The notes beneath the pieces were generated by a model, which was not told the DNA's origin, searched no databases, and was given only the letters and a program-made list of their open reading frames with translations. From Gymnodinialimonas sp. 57CJ19 (GTDB taxonomy: Bacteria > Pseudomonadota > Alphaproteobacteria > Rhodobacterales > Rhodobacteraceae), in assembly GCF_038396845.1 (NCBI RefSeq), contig NZ_CP151587.1:3632001-3696000 (forward strand): a stretch of 64,000 nucleotides of DNA. Direction: 5' to 3'. A program made the position numbers and the translations under genes. Shown here piece after piece: positions 46,287 to 55,120 of this stretch (position 1 is its first letter; each line of letters begins with the position of its first letter).

Positions 46287-46362
46287 CAAGGGGGCGCGGC
46301 CCCCTTGGCGGTTTTCCCAAGGAAAACACGCCTACCCCCGCGATATTTGAGAAAAGATGAAG
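46287..46362 (+). repeat. intergenic repeat, copy 3
   Basis: A perfect 9-bp stem CAAGGGGGC/GCCCCCTTG (46287-46307), then a second stem GTTTTCC/GGAAAAC (46311-46327), a CCCCCG run and GATATTTGAGAAAAGATGAAG. This is the most complete of the three copies (see 771-823 and 38869-38940). It lies 17 bases past a stop codon. Confidence 0.7.
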
Positions 46363-46430
46363 GGGCGGGTTGAGACCTTGGCCGCGCGGGCGCATATCTG
46401 TGGCGACGCCTGTTTTTAAGAGGAATTCCC

Positions 46431-48254
46431 ATGCGCCTGTCGTTTCCCGCCCCCGCCCGCGATGCTGTATCTGACACCGGAGGCGCGCCGTTTGAAGGTT
46501 TACCGGAGTGGGATTTGAGCGACCTTTATGAAGGCCAGGACGCGAGCGATCTGAAGCGGGATCTGGATTGGTTGGAGGAGGCGTGCCGCTCGTTTGCCAC
46601 CGATTACGAGGGGAAACTGGCTGATCTGGACGCGGCGGGTTTGTTGGAATGCACGCGGCGCTATGAGAAGATCGAGATGATCGCCGGGCGGATCATGTCC
46701 TTTGCGGGCCTGCGCTATTACCAGAAGACCACCGATGGCGAGCGGGCGAAGTTCATGTCCGACATGCAGGACAAGATCACCACCTACACGACGCCGCTGG
46801 TGTTTTTCTCGTTGGAGTTCAACCGGATCGAGGATGACGTCTATGACGCGATGATGGCGGGCAACGACGACCTGGCGCGCTACAAGCCGGTGTTTGACCG
46901 GATGCGCGCGATGAAGCCTTACCAGTTGTCGGATGAGTTGGAGAAGTTTCTTCACGACAGCTCGGTCGTGGGGTCGTCGGCTTGGAACAAGCTTTTTGAT
47001 GAGCAGATCGCGGGTCTGGTGTTTGAGGTCGATGGCGAGAGCATGGGCATTGAAGCGACCCTGAACCTTTTGACCGATAGTGACCGGACGCGCCGTGAGG
47101 CGGGCGCGCGGGCGCTGGCCGAGAAGTTCGAGGAGACCGCGCCGTTGTTTGCGCGCATCCACAACACGCTGGCCAAGGAAAAGGAGATCGGGGACCGCTG
47201 GCGCGGGTTGCCCTCGCCCCAGGCCGGGCGGCATCTGGCGAACCATGTGGAGCCGGAAGTGGTGGAGGCGCTGCGCGATGCCGTGGTCAAGGCCTATCCG
47301 CGTCTGTCGCATCGCTATTATGCGCTGAAGGCCAAGTGGATGGGCCTCGACAAGATGGAGGTCTGGGACCGCAACGCGCCCCTGCCGATGTCGGAGGACC
47401 GGATCGTGGGCTGGGACGAGGCGCGGCGTGTGGTGTCGGAGGCTTATGCGGAGTTTGATCCGCGCATGGCGGAGCTGGCCGAGCCGTTTTTCACCGATGG
47501 TTGGATTGATGCGGGCGTCAAGGAAGGCAAGGCGCCGGGCGCCTTTGCGCATCCCACGGTGACGGATGTGCACCCCTACGTGATGCTGAACTACCTGGGA
47601 AAGCCCCGCGATGTCATGACATTGGCGCACGAGTTGGGCCACGGGGTGCATCAGCGCCTGGCGGCGGGGCAAGGCGAAATGCTGTCATCGACGCCTTTGA
47701 CCTTGGCCGAGACGGCGAGCGTGTTTGGCGAGATGCTGACCTTCCGCAAGATGCTGGAGGGGGCCAAGGATGACGCCGAGAAGAAGGTGATGCTGGCGGG
47801 CAAGGTTGAGGACATGATCAACACCGTCGTGCGCCAGATCGCCTTCTACGATTTCGAATGCAAGCTGCACGACGCGCGCCGCAATGGCGAGTTGACCGTC
47901 GATGACATCAACGCTCTGTGGATGAGCGTTCAGGGCGAAAGCCTTGGTCCGGTGTTCGAGTTCATGGAAGGGTATGAGACCTTCTGGGCCTATATTCCGC
48001 ACTTCGTCCATTCGCCGTTTTACGTCTACGCCTATGCCTTCGGTGATGGCCTCGTGAACGCGCTTTATGCGGTCTATGAGGAAGGCGAAGAGGGCTTTGA
48101 AGAGAAGTATTTCGACATGCTGAAGGCGGGGGGATCAAAGCACCACAAGGAGCTTTTGGCACCCTTCGGCCTCGACGCCAGCGACCCTGCGTTCTGGGAC
48201 AAGGGCCTGAGCATGATTGAAGGCTTCATTGATGAGCTTGAGGCGATGGAGTGA
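46431..48254 (+). CDS. pepF: M3 family oligoendopeptidase F
   Basis: A 607-residue cytoplasmic zinc peptidase that degrades short peptides. The zinc motif HELGH is at 400-404 (TLAHELGHGVHQ), with the third ligand Glu ~28 residues later (ETASVFGEML). The start follows GAGGAATTCCC. It overlaps the M28 gene by 4 bases (GTGA), so the two peptidases are coupled. Confidence 0.94.
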   Translation: MRLSFPAPARDAVSDTGGAPFEGLPEWDLSDLYEGQDASDLKRDLDWLEEACRSFATDYEGKLADLDAAGLLECTRRYEKIEMIAGRIMSFAGLRYYQKTTDGERAKFMSDMQDKITTYTTPLVFFSLEFNRIEDDVYDAMMAGNDDLARYKPVFDRMRAMKPYQLSDELEKFLHDSSVVGSSAWNKLFDEQIAGLVFEVDGESMGIEATLNLLTDSDRTRREAGARALAEKFEETAPLFARIHNTLAKEKEIGDRWRGLPSPQAGRHLANHVEPEVVEALRDAVVKAYPRLSHRYYALKAKWMGLDKMEVWDRNAPLPMSEDRIVGWDEARRVVSEAYAEFDPRMAELAEPFFTDGWIDAGVKEGKAPGAFAHPTVTDVHPYVMLNYLGKPRDVMTLAHELGHGVHQRLAAGQGEMLSSTPLTLAETASVFGEMLTFRKMLEGAKDDAEKKVMLAGKVEDMINTVVRQIAFYDFECKLHDARRNGELTVDDINALWMSVQGESLGPVFEFMEGYETFWAYIPHFVHSPFYVYAYAFGDGLVNALYAVYEEGEEGFEEKYFDMLKAGGSKHHKELLAPFGLDASDPAFWDKGLSMIEGFIDELEAME

Positions 48255-49213
48255 GCGCAACTGCGGGCGGCGTGATCCTGCGCCGCCTGCGCGATGCGGA
48301 TGGGTCTATGACGCTGGACCGCCGGCATTTTCTTCTGAGTGGGGCCGCTGCCGTGTTGTCCGGCCCCGTGGCCGCGCAGGCTGATCCGATTGCGGGGCTG
48401 GTCGATCAAGTCTCGACCGACGCGCTGGTCAACGTGGTCCACGGGCTGACGCGTTTTCCGACGCGCTTCACCGGCCATCCCAACTTCCCGACTGTCGAGG
48501 GGTGGATGCACGATCTGATGGCCTTGCAGGGGGATGTGACGCGGTTTGGGTTCCAGATGCCCTCGGGCAAGACGCGGCACAATTTCATTCTGGGCGATGC
48601 CAGCGATACACGCGGCGTGATCTTGATCGGAGCCCATTACGACAGCACCTCGGAAGATCCTCTGAACAACGCGCCCGGCGCCAATGACAATGCAACAGGC
48701 GTCGCGGCGATGCTGGAGGCCTACCGCATCCTGTCTGGCGCGGGGCTGAACAAGAGCATCGTCGCGGTGGCATTTGCGGGCGAGGAACAGGGGCTTTTCG
48801 GCTCGGCCGCATTGGCGGAATTCGCCCGGGCCGAGGGATGGCCGATCGAGATGATGGTGAACCTCGATATGTTGGGATGGCGCCCGCCCGACCCGAACGC
48901 GCCGATGATCGTGGAATACGACATGGGCAACGCCGTGGCGGGCAACGATGCGGCCTCAGTGGCGTTCGGGCGGCTGATGGCGAATGTCGCGGCGCAATAC
49001 ACGACGCTGAACACGACCCACGCGAACATATGGTCCAGCGATTACATGCCGTTCGAGGCGGCAGGTTTTCCGGCCATGGGCCTGTACGACGGCGGCGTGG
49101 CAAGCCCCCGTTACGGCACCAGCCGCGATATCGCGGAGGTGATCGACTTCGACCGGCTAGAGCAGGCGACGCGCATGGTTGTGGCCGGGGTGGCACGGTA
49201 CTGCGGGGGGTGA
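48251..49213 (+). CDS. M28-family peptidase with Tat-like signal
   Basis: A 320-residue exported peptidase. The GTG start at 48251 overlaps the pepF stop and has GAGG at a good distance; ATG 48308 is an alternative that begins directly at MTLDRRHFLLSGAAAV. Either way a twin-arginine signal (RRHFLLSG) is present. The M28 zinc-site segments IGAHYDS, GANDNATG, FAGEEQG and NLDM are intact, but the position of the last His (SDH in Aeromonas aminopeptidase) is a Tyr, SSDYMPF. Substrate unknown. Confidence 0.83.
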   Translation: MSATAGGVILRRLRDADGSMTLDRRHFLLSGAAAVLSGPVAAQADPIAGLVDQVSTDALVNVVHGLTRFPTRFTGHPNFPTVEGWMHDLMALQGDVTRFGFQMPSGKTRHNFILGDASDTRGVILIGAHYDSTSEDPLNNAPGANDNATGVAAMLEAYRILSGAGLNKSIVAVAFAGEEQGLFGSAALAEFARAEGWPIEMMVNLDMLGWRPPDPNAPMIVEYDMGNAVAGNDAASVAFGRLMANVAAQYTTLNTTHANIWSSDYMPFEAAGFPAMGLYDGGVASPRYGTSRDIAEVIDFDRLEQATRMVVAGVARYCGG

Positions 49214-49297
49214 CGTGCCGTCCATCGCTGCCCTATCGCCCTTGCGCATGGGGCGTGGGCGTGGCTACCTTGCGATGACATCGCGGGGAGGATGAAC

Positions 49298-50485
49298 ATG
49301 CGGGTTTTTGGTAAGTTTCTCGGGCGGTTATTGCTGCTTGCGGTCGTGCTATTCGCGGCGTTTCTGGCCTTTGGGCCGGGCTATGTGGAATCCCAACGCA
49401 ACGCCGTGAACTGGCAGGGCCCCTACCCGGTTTCCGATGACGCCGCCGCCCTGCACGAGTCGTTGACCATCGGGGATTGGCACGCTGACAGCCTGCTTTG
49501 GAACCGGGATCTGAACCGCGAAAGCTCCTTCGGCCATGTCGATGTGCCCCGCCTTCTGACCGGCAACGTGGCGGTGCAAGTCTTTACGGCTGTCACCAAG
49601 TCTCCGGCCGGGCAGAATTACCATGAGAACACCGCCGATGCCCGCGACAACATCACCACGCTGGCCATGGCGCAGCTCTGGCCGACGCGCACGTGGAACA
49701 GCTTGGCCGAGCGCGCGCTGTATCAGGCAGAGCGTTTGCATGGTTTCGCTGACGCCTCGGACGGCGCGTTGCGTGTCATCACCACCGAGGCCGATCTGGA
49801 CGCGCTGTTGTCGGCTCGCAGCCAAGGGGTGCAGGTCGTGGGCGGCTTGTTGGGGATCGAGGGCGCCCACGCGCTGGAAGGCGATATCGCCAACCTCGAC
49901 CGGATGGAGGACGCGGGCTACCGGGTCATCGGATCGCACCACTTCTTCGACAACGCATTGGGCGGATCGCTGCACGGCGTCGGCGACCAAGGATTAACGG
50001 AATTCGGACAAGAGGTCGTGGCCGAGGTCGTGGCCCGCGGCATGGTGCTGGACCTTGCCCATTCCTCGGAACAGGTGGCCCGTGAGGTGATCGCCGCCAC
50101 GGATATTCCGCTGATTGTCAGCCACACGGGCCTGCGGTCGGCCTGCGACGCGCACCGCAATTTCCCTGATGATCTGATGCGGGCGATTGTGGCCAACGGC
50201 GCGGATCAAGGGGGCGGCGTGATCGGGATCGGCTTTTGGGCCGATGTGACCTGTGATGACAGCCCCGACGGGGTCGCCCGCGTAATTATGGCGGCGGTTG
50301 AAGCGGTTGGCGTGGATCACGTGTCGCTTGGGTCGGACTATGATGGATCGGTTTCGGTGGGGTTCGCGTCGTCCGAGCTGTCGGCCCTGACCGACGCCCT
50401 GCTGCGGGCGGGCGCGACGGACGATCAGGTTCGCGCGGTCATGGGCGAAAACATGCTACGAGTTCTGCGGGCACGGTTGAACTGA
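49298..50485 (+). CDS. membrane dipeptidase (M19 family)
   Basis: A 395-residue zinc dipeptidase with an N-terminal membrane or signal segment (VFGKFLGRLLLLAVVLFAAFL). Metal ligands of the renal-dipeptidase family are present: DWHAD (His62, Asp64), GIEGAHAL (bridging Glu), LAHSS and SHTGLR. ATG 49298 is preferred because GGGGAGG lies 6 bases upstream; the frame's first ATG (49292) is too close. Together with pepF and the M28 gene it makes a peptidase cluster on one strand. Confidence 0.9.
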   Translation: MRVFGKFLGRLLLLAVVLFAAFLAFGPGYVESQRNAVNWQGPYPVSDDAAALHESLTIGDWHADSLLWNRDLNRESSFGHVDVPRLLTGNVAVQVFTAVTKSPAGQNYHENTADARDNITTLAMAQLWPTRTWNSLAERALYQAERLHGFADASDGALRVITTEADLDALLSARSQGVQVVGGLLGIEGAHALEGDIANLDRMEDAGYRVIGSHHFFDNALGGSLHGVGDQGLTEFGQEVVAEVVARGMVLDLAHSSEQVAREVIAATDIPLIVSHTGLRSACDAHRNFPDDLMRAIVANGADQGGGVIGIGFWADVTCDDSPDGVARVIMAAVEAVGVDHVSLGSDYDGSVSVGFASSELSALTDALLRAGATDDQVRAVMGENMLRVLRARLN

Positions 50486-50500
50486 TTGAGTAACGCGGCG

Positions 50501-50806
50501 CTAGTCCAGATCGGTCCAGGGCCAGGGCTTCACGTCCGAGGCCGCCGCTTGGTAACGGGCGGCCTTGGCCATCCAGATCCCCAGATCGGTGCCGAAATCG
50601 GCCAACCTCTCGTTCGGTTCGCCTTTGGAGACGGCAATCACGATGAACTGGATCACGGTGATCGCTGTCAGTACCGTGCTGGCAAGACTGAGCATGATGG
50701 CGATCAGCACCACATGCAGCAGCCGCTGCAAGATCGCGTCACGCGCGCCCTCGGGCTGTTCGCCGTTCACGCGGCCGTCTAGATTCTCGTCATCATTTCG
50801 GGCCAT
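50501..50806 (-). CDS. DUF4389 domain membrane protein
   Basis: A 101-residue protein with a central hydrophobic segment of about two helices (LLHVVLIAIMLSLASTVLTAITVIQFIVIAV) between hydrophilic ends, matching the DUF4389 family. An AGGACGCC-like leader precedes the ATG. The C-terminal part ends in WPWTDLD. Function unknown. It converges with the M19 peptidase across 15 bases. Confidence 0.8.
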   Translation of the reverse strand: MARNDDENLDGRVNGEQPEGARDAILQRLLHVVLIAIMLSLASTVLTAITVIQFIVIAVSKGEPNERLADFGTDLGIWMAKAARYQAAASDVKPWPWTDLD

Positions 50807-50981
50807 GGAAGGCGTCCTTTTTCAAGCGTCGCGCAGAGTTTAACCGCCCGTCCGGGCGGCGACCAGCCCAGTCACGCCTTAACCCTTGGCTTGGGCGGGC
50901 CGTTGGCTGATGCGCGGGAGGGTCGCTTTTACCAAGGCGAGTTGTACAGGGGTAACGGGAGGCATGGCGGTCACGGACATA

Positions 50982-51158
50982 TCAGGCGTCTGCGCGCTGG
51001 GGCTGTTGCGCGGCGCGGGCAATGCTGAACTGCGGCAGGGCCGCGAGAAGGGCAAAGACATCTTCTTCAACAGAGCCCTTGGGGGCGGCTTTGGAGAGGG
51101 CGAAGAGGCGGCGAAGAATGGGGCGTGTCCAATGTTGTGGGGCGCTGTCTGAGCACAG
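50982..51158 (-). pseudogene. possible gene remnant downstream of rpoH
   Basis: The minus-strand frame ending in TGA 50982-50984 runs back to a TAA at 51159-51161 and would encode about 58 residues ending ...FALLAALPQFSIARAAQQ, with high GC at third positions and a natural amino acid mix. There is no ATG, GTG or TTG start in it. It could be the end of a decayed gene, or a coincidence. Confidence 0.25.
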
Positions 51159-51226
51159 TTATGGCCCCGTTCCCCCTGCCGCGAAAGACAGGGTTTCCCT
51201 ACCCGTCCAGCCCCGTCCCTGCCATG

Positions 51227-51262
51227 AAAAAGGCCCACACGGGTGATCCGCATGGGCCTTTT
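51227..51262 (-). terminator. rpoH terminator
   Basis: On the minus strand AAAAGGCCCA and GTGGGCCTTTTT pair across a 14-base loop, ending in a T-run, 40 bases past the rpoH stop. A classic intrinsic terminator. Confidence 0.82.
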
Positions 51263-51302
51263 GTCTGGGCACGCCTTGGGCAAACGCGCCCTGTCTTTTG
51301 CC

Positions 51303-52199
51303 TTAAGCGGTGGCCAACATGCCTTGTTCACGCGCCAGGTCGCGCATCCGCTTTTGCAGCTTCTCAAAGGCGCGCACTTCAATCTGGCGAATGCGTTCGC
51401 GGCTGACGTCATAGACGCCCGACAGATCTTCCAGCGTGACGGCTTTTTCCTGCAAGCGGCGCTGTGTCAGGATATCTTTTTCCCGCTCGTTCAGAACCTC
51501 CATCGCCTCGGCCATCAGGGCCATGCGGCTTTGGTATTCGTCCCGCTCCGCGTATTCGGTAGCTTGATCGGCGTCTTCATCTTCGAGCCAATCCTGCCAT
51601 TGCGCCGTGCCGCCTTCGTCCGAGCCGACTGTCGCGTTGAGCGAGGCATCGCCCCCCGACATACGCCGGTTCATGGAGACAACTTCCGTCTCGGTCACGC
51701 CAAGGTCATTGGCGATCCGGGCGACGTTTTCCGGGCGCAAGTCACCCTCTTCCAGCGCGCCGATACGGGCCTTGGCTTTGCGCAGGTTGAAGAACAACTT
51801 CTTTTGCGCGGATGTCGTGCCCAGTTTCACCATCGACCACGACCGCAGGACGTATTCCTGAATCGCGGCGCGAATCCACCACATGGCATAGGTCGCCAAA
51901 CGGAAGCCCTTTTCGGGGTCAAACTTCTTGACCGCCTGCATCAGGCCCACGTTCGCTTCCGAGATCACCTCGGCCTGAGGCAAGCCGTAGCCGCGATAGC
52001 CCATGGCGATTTTGGCCGCCAGACGCAGGTGGGACGTGACCATCTTGTGCGCCGCGTCGGTGTCTTCGTTTTCAACCCATGCTTTTGCGAGCATGTATTC
52101 TTCTTCAGGTTCCAGCATCGGAAACTTGCGGATTTCCTGAAGGTAACGATTCAGTCCGCCCTCGGGCGTTGGGGCGGGAAGATTTGCATAATTGGCCAT
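51303..52199 (-). CDS. rpoH: RNA polymerase sigma-32 factor RpoH
   Basis: A 298-residue heat-shock sigma factor that directs RNA polymerase to CTTGAA/CCCCATNT promoters. Region 2 is FDPEKGFRLATYAMWWIRAAIQEYVLRSW, the RpoH box is QKKLFFNLR, and region 4 ends with VSRERIRQIEVRAFEKLQKRM. A GGGGAACC leader precedes the ATG. The hsp20 promoter at 4531-4559 is a perfect target. Rhodobacteraceae often carry two rpoH genes; which one this is cannot be told from the window. Confidence 0.96.
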   Translation of the reverse strand: MANYANLPAPTPEGGLNRYLQEIRKFPMLEPEEEYMLAKAWVENEDTDAAHKMVTSHLRLAAKIAMGYRGYGLPQAEVISEANVGLMQAVKKFDPEKGFRLATYAMWWIRAAIQEYVLRSWSMVKLGTTSAQKKLFFNLRKAKARIGALEEGDLRPENVARIANDLGVTETEVVSMNRRMSGGDASLNATVGSDEGGTAQWQDWLEDEDADQATEYAERDEYQSRMALMAEAMEVLNEREKDILTQRRLQEKAVTLEDLSGVYDVSRERIRQIEVRAFEKLQKRMRDLAREQGMLATA

Positions 52200-52371
52200 G
52201 ACTGGTTCCCCTCGTGCGATTGTCCCGATTTACGGGCCGGGCGCGTTGATGCGCTTTCCGGTATGATATGCCATGTAAATACGATTAACTTAAATTCAAG
52301 AGGTCGCGTTTACATTTCATGCACCGGCTATGAACCTCTCGGAAAAACAAGGCAACTGGCCAGGGCGCGCA

Positions 52372-52397
52372 GTAACGTGCATTTGCGCACATGTTAC
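52372..52397. repeat. imperfect inverted repeat GTAAC...GTTAC
   Basis: GTAACGTGC and GCACATGTTAC form a partial dyad over 26 bases, 50 bases past the rluD end and ~170 bases upstream of the rpoH start. It could be an operator for rpoH or part of rluD termination; there is no T-run. Confidence 0.35.
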
Positions 52398-52446
52398 AAA
52401 TAGCGACGACCCAACGAGGCGACGGTCTAGCCGAGAATTGTTGCGA

Positions 52447-53454
52447 TTACGTTAATGCCGCCAGCAAATCGCGGAAATCATCTGGCAAGGGGGCCTCGAA
52501 GCTCAGGAATTCCTTGGTGACCGGGTGCACGAACCCCAGCGTGGCCGCGTGGAGGGCTTGGCGCGGGAAAGCGTTCAACTTCTCGGCCCCCGGCACCTTG
52601 GCGCTGACGCGCCGACGCCCGCCATAGGTCTGATCCCCGATCAAGGCATGGCCCGCGTGGGACATATGCACCCTGATCTGGTGCGTACGCCCGGTTTCCA
52701 GACGGCACGACACCAGCGAGACCGGGCCGTGGGCCTCGACCACACGCACGCGGGTCACGGCGTGACGGCCCCCGGTGAACAGCACCGCCTGGCGCTGTCG
52801 GTCGGTCTTGTGGCGGGCAAGTTGCGTCGTGATCTTCACGGTAGAGCCCTCAAAGCTTACGCCTTTGACGCCGCGCAGGCGTGGATCTGCGCCATCGGGG
52901 GCCCCGTGGCAGAGCGCCAGATATTCCCGCTCCATCGAATGATCCGCGAATTGCGCCGCCAGCCCGTGGTGGGCGCGGTCAGACTTGGCCACCACCAGAA
53001 GCCCCGAGGTATCCTTGTCGATCCGGTGCACGATGCCGGGGCGCTTTTCGCCGCCCACGCCCGACAGCTTGCCGCCGAAGTGATGCAAGAGCGCGTTTAC
53101 CAGAGTGCCCGAAGGCGAGCCCGGCGCGGGATGCACCACCATGCCGGCAGGCTTGTTGACCACGATCAGGTCTTCGTCTTCGTGGATAATGTCCAAGGGG
53201 ATATCCTCGGCCACCGTTTCCACTTCGGCGGATTCCTCGACAGTGATCGTGACCACGTCGCCTTCGACCACCTTCGCCTTGGGGTCCGTCAGAACCGCGC
53301 CATTCAAGGTGACGGCGCCCGCCGGGATCAGTTTGGCCAACCGTGTTCGGCTAATCGCCTCTGCCTCTGGCACGGCGCGGGCCAGTGCCTTATCAAGGCG
53401 CGGACCCGGCTCGGGTCCAATGGTAACTGAAACGACACGTGTGAGGCCGGACAT
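52447..53454 (-). CDS. rluD: RluA/RluD-family 23S rRNA pseudouridine synthase
   Basis: A 335-residue enzyme that isomerises uridine in large-subunit rRNA. An S4-like RNA-binding domain (~18-75) precedes the synthase domain; the catalytic Asp is in HRIDKDTSG (Asp146), with ETGRTHQIRVH further on. The start is ATG 53454 (MSGLTRVVSVTIGPEPG); the longer frame is antisense to the neighbour. Its start codon overlaps that of the divergent gene at 53453 (shared CATG), so its promoter and ribosome site must lie inside the neighbour's coding sequence. Confidence 0.92.
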   Translation of the reverse strand: MSGLTRVVSVTIGPEPGPRLDKALARAVPEAEAISRTRLAKLIPAGAVTLNGAVLTDPKAKVVEGDVVTITVEESAEVETVAEDIPLDIIHEDEDLIVVNKPAGMVVHPAPGSPSGTLVNALLHHFGGKLSGVGGEKRPGIVHRIDKDTSGLLVVAKSDRAHHGLAAQFADHSMEREYLALCHGAPDGADPRLRGVKGVSFEGSTVKITTQLARHKTDRQRQAVLFTGGRHAVTRVRVVEAHGPVSLVSCRLETGRTHQIRVHMSHAGHALIGDQTYGGRRRVSAKVPGAEKLNAFPRQALHAATLGFVHPVTKEFLSFEAPLPDDFRDLLAALT

Positions 53455-53767
53455 GGCGGAAGACTTTCCCGAAGAAGACGGCCCCCTGCCCCCCAACCTG
53501 CGCTTCCTGCGCATGTTGGTGACGGTGCTGACCGCGGTGATGATCCTCGGCGTCATAACCATCGTGGCGCTGCTTGTCATCCGGTTGGGTGATAATGGAC
53601 AGCCCATTCTGGTCCACCCCGAGGTGTTCGACATCCCCGAGGGGGTCAACACGCTGGGATATAGTGTGGTGGATGGCTACACGGTGATCGTCGGCGACGA
53701 CCAGGTGATCCGCGTTTTCGCCAGCGATACGCGGGAGTTGGTGGAACAATTGGACCTGGCGCAGTAA
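53453..53767 (+). CDS. small membrane protein (DUF6476-like)
   Basis: A 104-residue protein with a ~20-residue cytosolic start (MAEDFPEEDGPLPPNLRFLR), one membrane helix (VLTAVMILGVITIVALLVI) and a probable periplasmic beta-rich domain (DIPEGVNTLGYSVVDGYTVIVG). It resembles the roseobacter DUF6476 family. GTGAGG lies 8 bases upstream, within rluD. The start codon overlaps that of rluD on the other strand. Function unknown. Confidence 0.8.
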   Translation: MAEDFPEEDGPLPPNLRFLRMLVTVLTAVMILGVITIVALLVIRLGDNGQPILVHPEVFDIPEGVNTLGYSVVDGYTVIVGDDQVIRVFASDTRELVEQLDLAQ

Positions 53768-53786
53768 CGCGGGCGTTCGCGGGGGG

Positions 53787-54917
53787 TCAGGCTGGCAGAC
53801 GGTCGCGCACCAATTGCGCCCAGAAGTCCCGCCCGATGGGCAAAAGCGCATCGTTGAAGTCATAGTCCGACGCATGGAGAGGTTGCCCATGCGCCCCGCT
53901 TTGCCCGTTCCCCAGAAGTAGGAAACACCCCGGCACCGCCGCCGAGAAATGGGCGAAATCTTCCGAAAAGCTCATCGGGTCACGGTCGCCGATGGCCTCA
54001 AGCCCCAATGTTTGCGCGGCAGAGATGACCGCTTGGGTCGGCAGGGCGGCGTTGATCGCCTCGATGAATTCGGTGTTGAACGTGGTGGACACGCGGACCC
54101 CATGGGCCGCCCCGATCCCTTCGGCCATCTGGCGCATCAGGCGGGCGACGTCTTCGCGATGCTCTGGCAGCCGCGCCCGCACGTCGCCCTTCAACACGGC
54201 ACGTCCCGGCAACACATTGCGCTGCCCATCGGTCAGAAACTCGGTCACTGACACCACAACGCCCGCCCCGGGGGGCATTTTGCGGGCCACGATGGTTTGC
54301 AGCGCCTGCACAATTTCGGCCCCGATGGTGATCGCATCGCGTCCCACATGGGGCATGGAGGCATGGCCGCCCTGCCCCTCGACCGTAATCTCAAACAGGC
54401 TTTCACTGGAGCAGATTTGCCCCACACGGGTGGAGATTTGCCCAACGGGCGCGCCGGGCAGGTTGTGGATTGCGTAGATTTCCTCGACCGGAAAGCGGTC
54501 CAACACCCCTTCGCGGATCATCGCCTGTGCGCCCAGGCCATGTTCCTCGTTCGGTTGAAACACAAACACGACGGTTCCGTCGAAGTCCCGGTCCCGTGCC
54601 AAGGCCCCGGCGGCCCCCAGAAGCATCGCCATGTGCCCGTCGTGGCCGCACGCGTGCATGACGCCGGGCGTTTGCGAGGCATAATCGTGGCTGCTGGTCT
54701 CGGTGATCGGCAGCGCATCGATGTCGGCCCGCAGCCCAATCGCGCGGTTCCCGGTGCCGTTTCGCAAGACACCGACAACGCCTGCGCCTTCCTCCACCTC
54801 TAGCCCCAAGGCGCGCAAATGCTGCGCGATCAAGGTCTTGGTGGCCGTCTCCGCGAACCCAAGTTCCGGCGAGCGGTGCAACCTGTGGCGCAAATCTATC
54901 AAGTCCTGATCGGTCAA
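53787..54917 (-). CDS. M20-family amidohydrolase (HipO-like)
   Basis: A 376-residue metal-dependent amidohydrolase of the M20D group (hippurate/N-acyl-amino-acid hydrolases). Motifs: IGLRADIDALPI, HACGHDGHMAML with metal ligands, QPNEEHGLGAQAM (catalytic Glu), and GGHASMPH in the lid domain. The start is uncertain: TTG 54917 after GAGGC gives LTDQDLIDLRHRLHRSPELG, the usual beginning, whereas ATG 54989 adds a Cys-rich, non-conserved stretch with no ribosome site. No transporter is adjacent. Confidence 0.88.
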   Translation of the reverse strand: MTDQDLIDLRHRLHRSPELGFAETATKTLIAQHLRALGLEVEEGAGVVGVLRNGTGNRAIGLRADIDALPITETSSHDYASQTPGVMHACGHDGHMAMLLGAAGALARDRDFDGTVVFVFQPNEEHGLGAQAMIREGVLDRFPVEEIYAIHNLPGAPVGQISTRVGQICSSESLFEITVEGQGGHASMPHVGRDAITIGAEIVQALQTIVARKMPPGAGVVVSVTEFLTDGQRNVLPGRAVLKGDVRARLPEHREDVARLMRQMAEGIGAAHGVRVSTTFNTEFIEAINAALPTQAVISAAQTLGLEAIGDRDPMSFSEDFAHFSAAVPGCFLLLGNGQSGAHGQPLHASDYDFNDALLPIGRDFWAQLVRDRLPA

Positions 54918-55120
54918 GGGAGCCTCGGGTATTGGGGACGGGGTATGGTCAGAACAGTCGCACAGATCACTGCAATCGCAAAGCAACATGCGCGGTCGTT
55001 TTGCATGGGTGCAGGTTCAGAGCGCGTCCCGAAAGCGACATTGACCGCGAGGTGGGAAAACTTGGGGCGCAGGTCAGTAGACAGAGCAAACAGTTCTGTG
55101 CCGGACGGCGTTGAAGGGCG

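Larger units (their letters stand above)
50807..51302. other. gap between the DUF4389 gene and rpoH
   Basis: A 496-base stretch downstream of rpoH. It contains the rpoH terminator (51227-51262) and, on the minus strand, an open frame (50982-51158) that looks coding by codon use but has no start codon. No other gene is supported. Confidence 0.5.

Noticed and set aside
50886..51152. 88-codon plus-strand frame between DUF4389 and rpoH
   Set aside because: No ribosome site and no recognisable sequence; the minus-strand frame in the same place looks more like former coding sequence.
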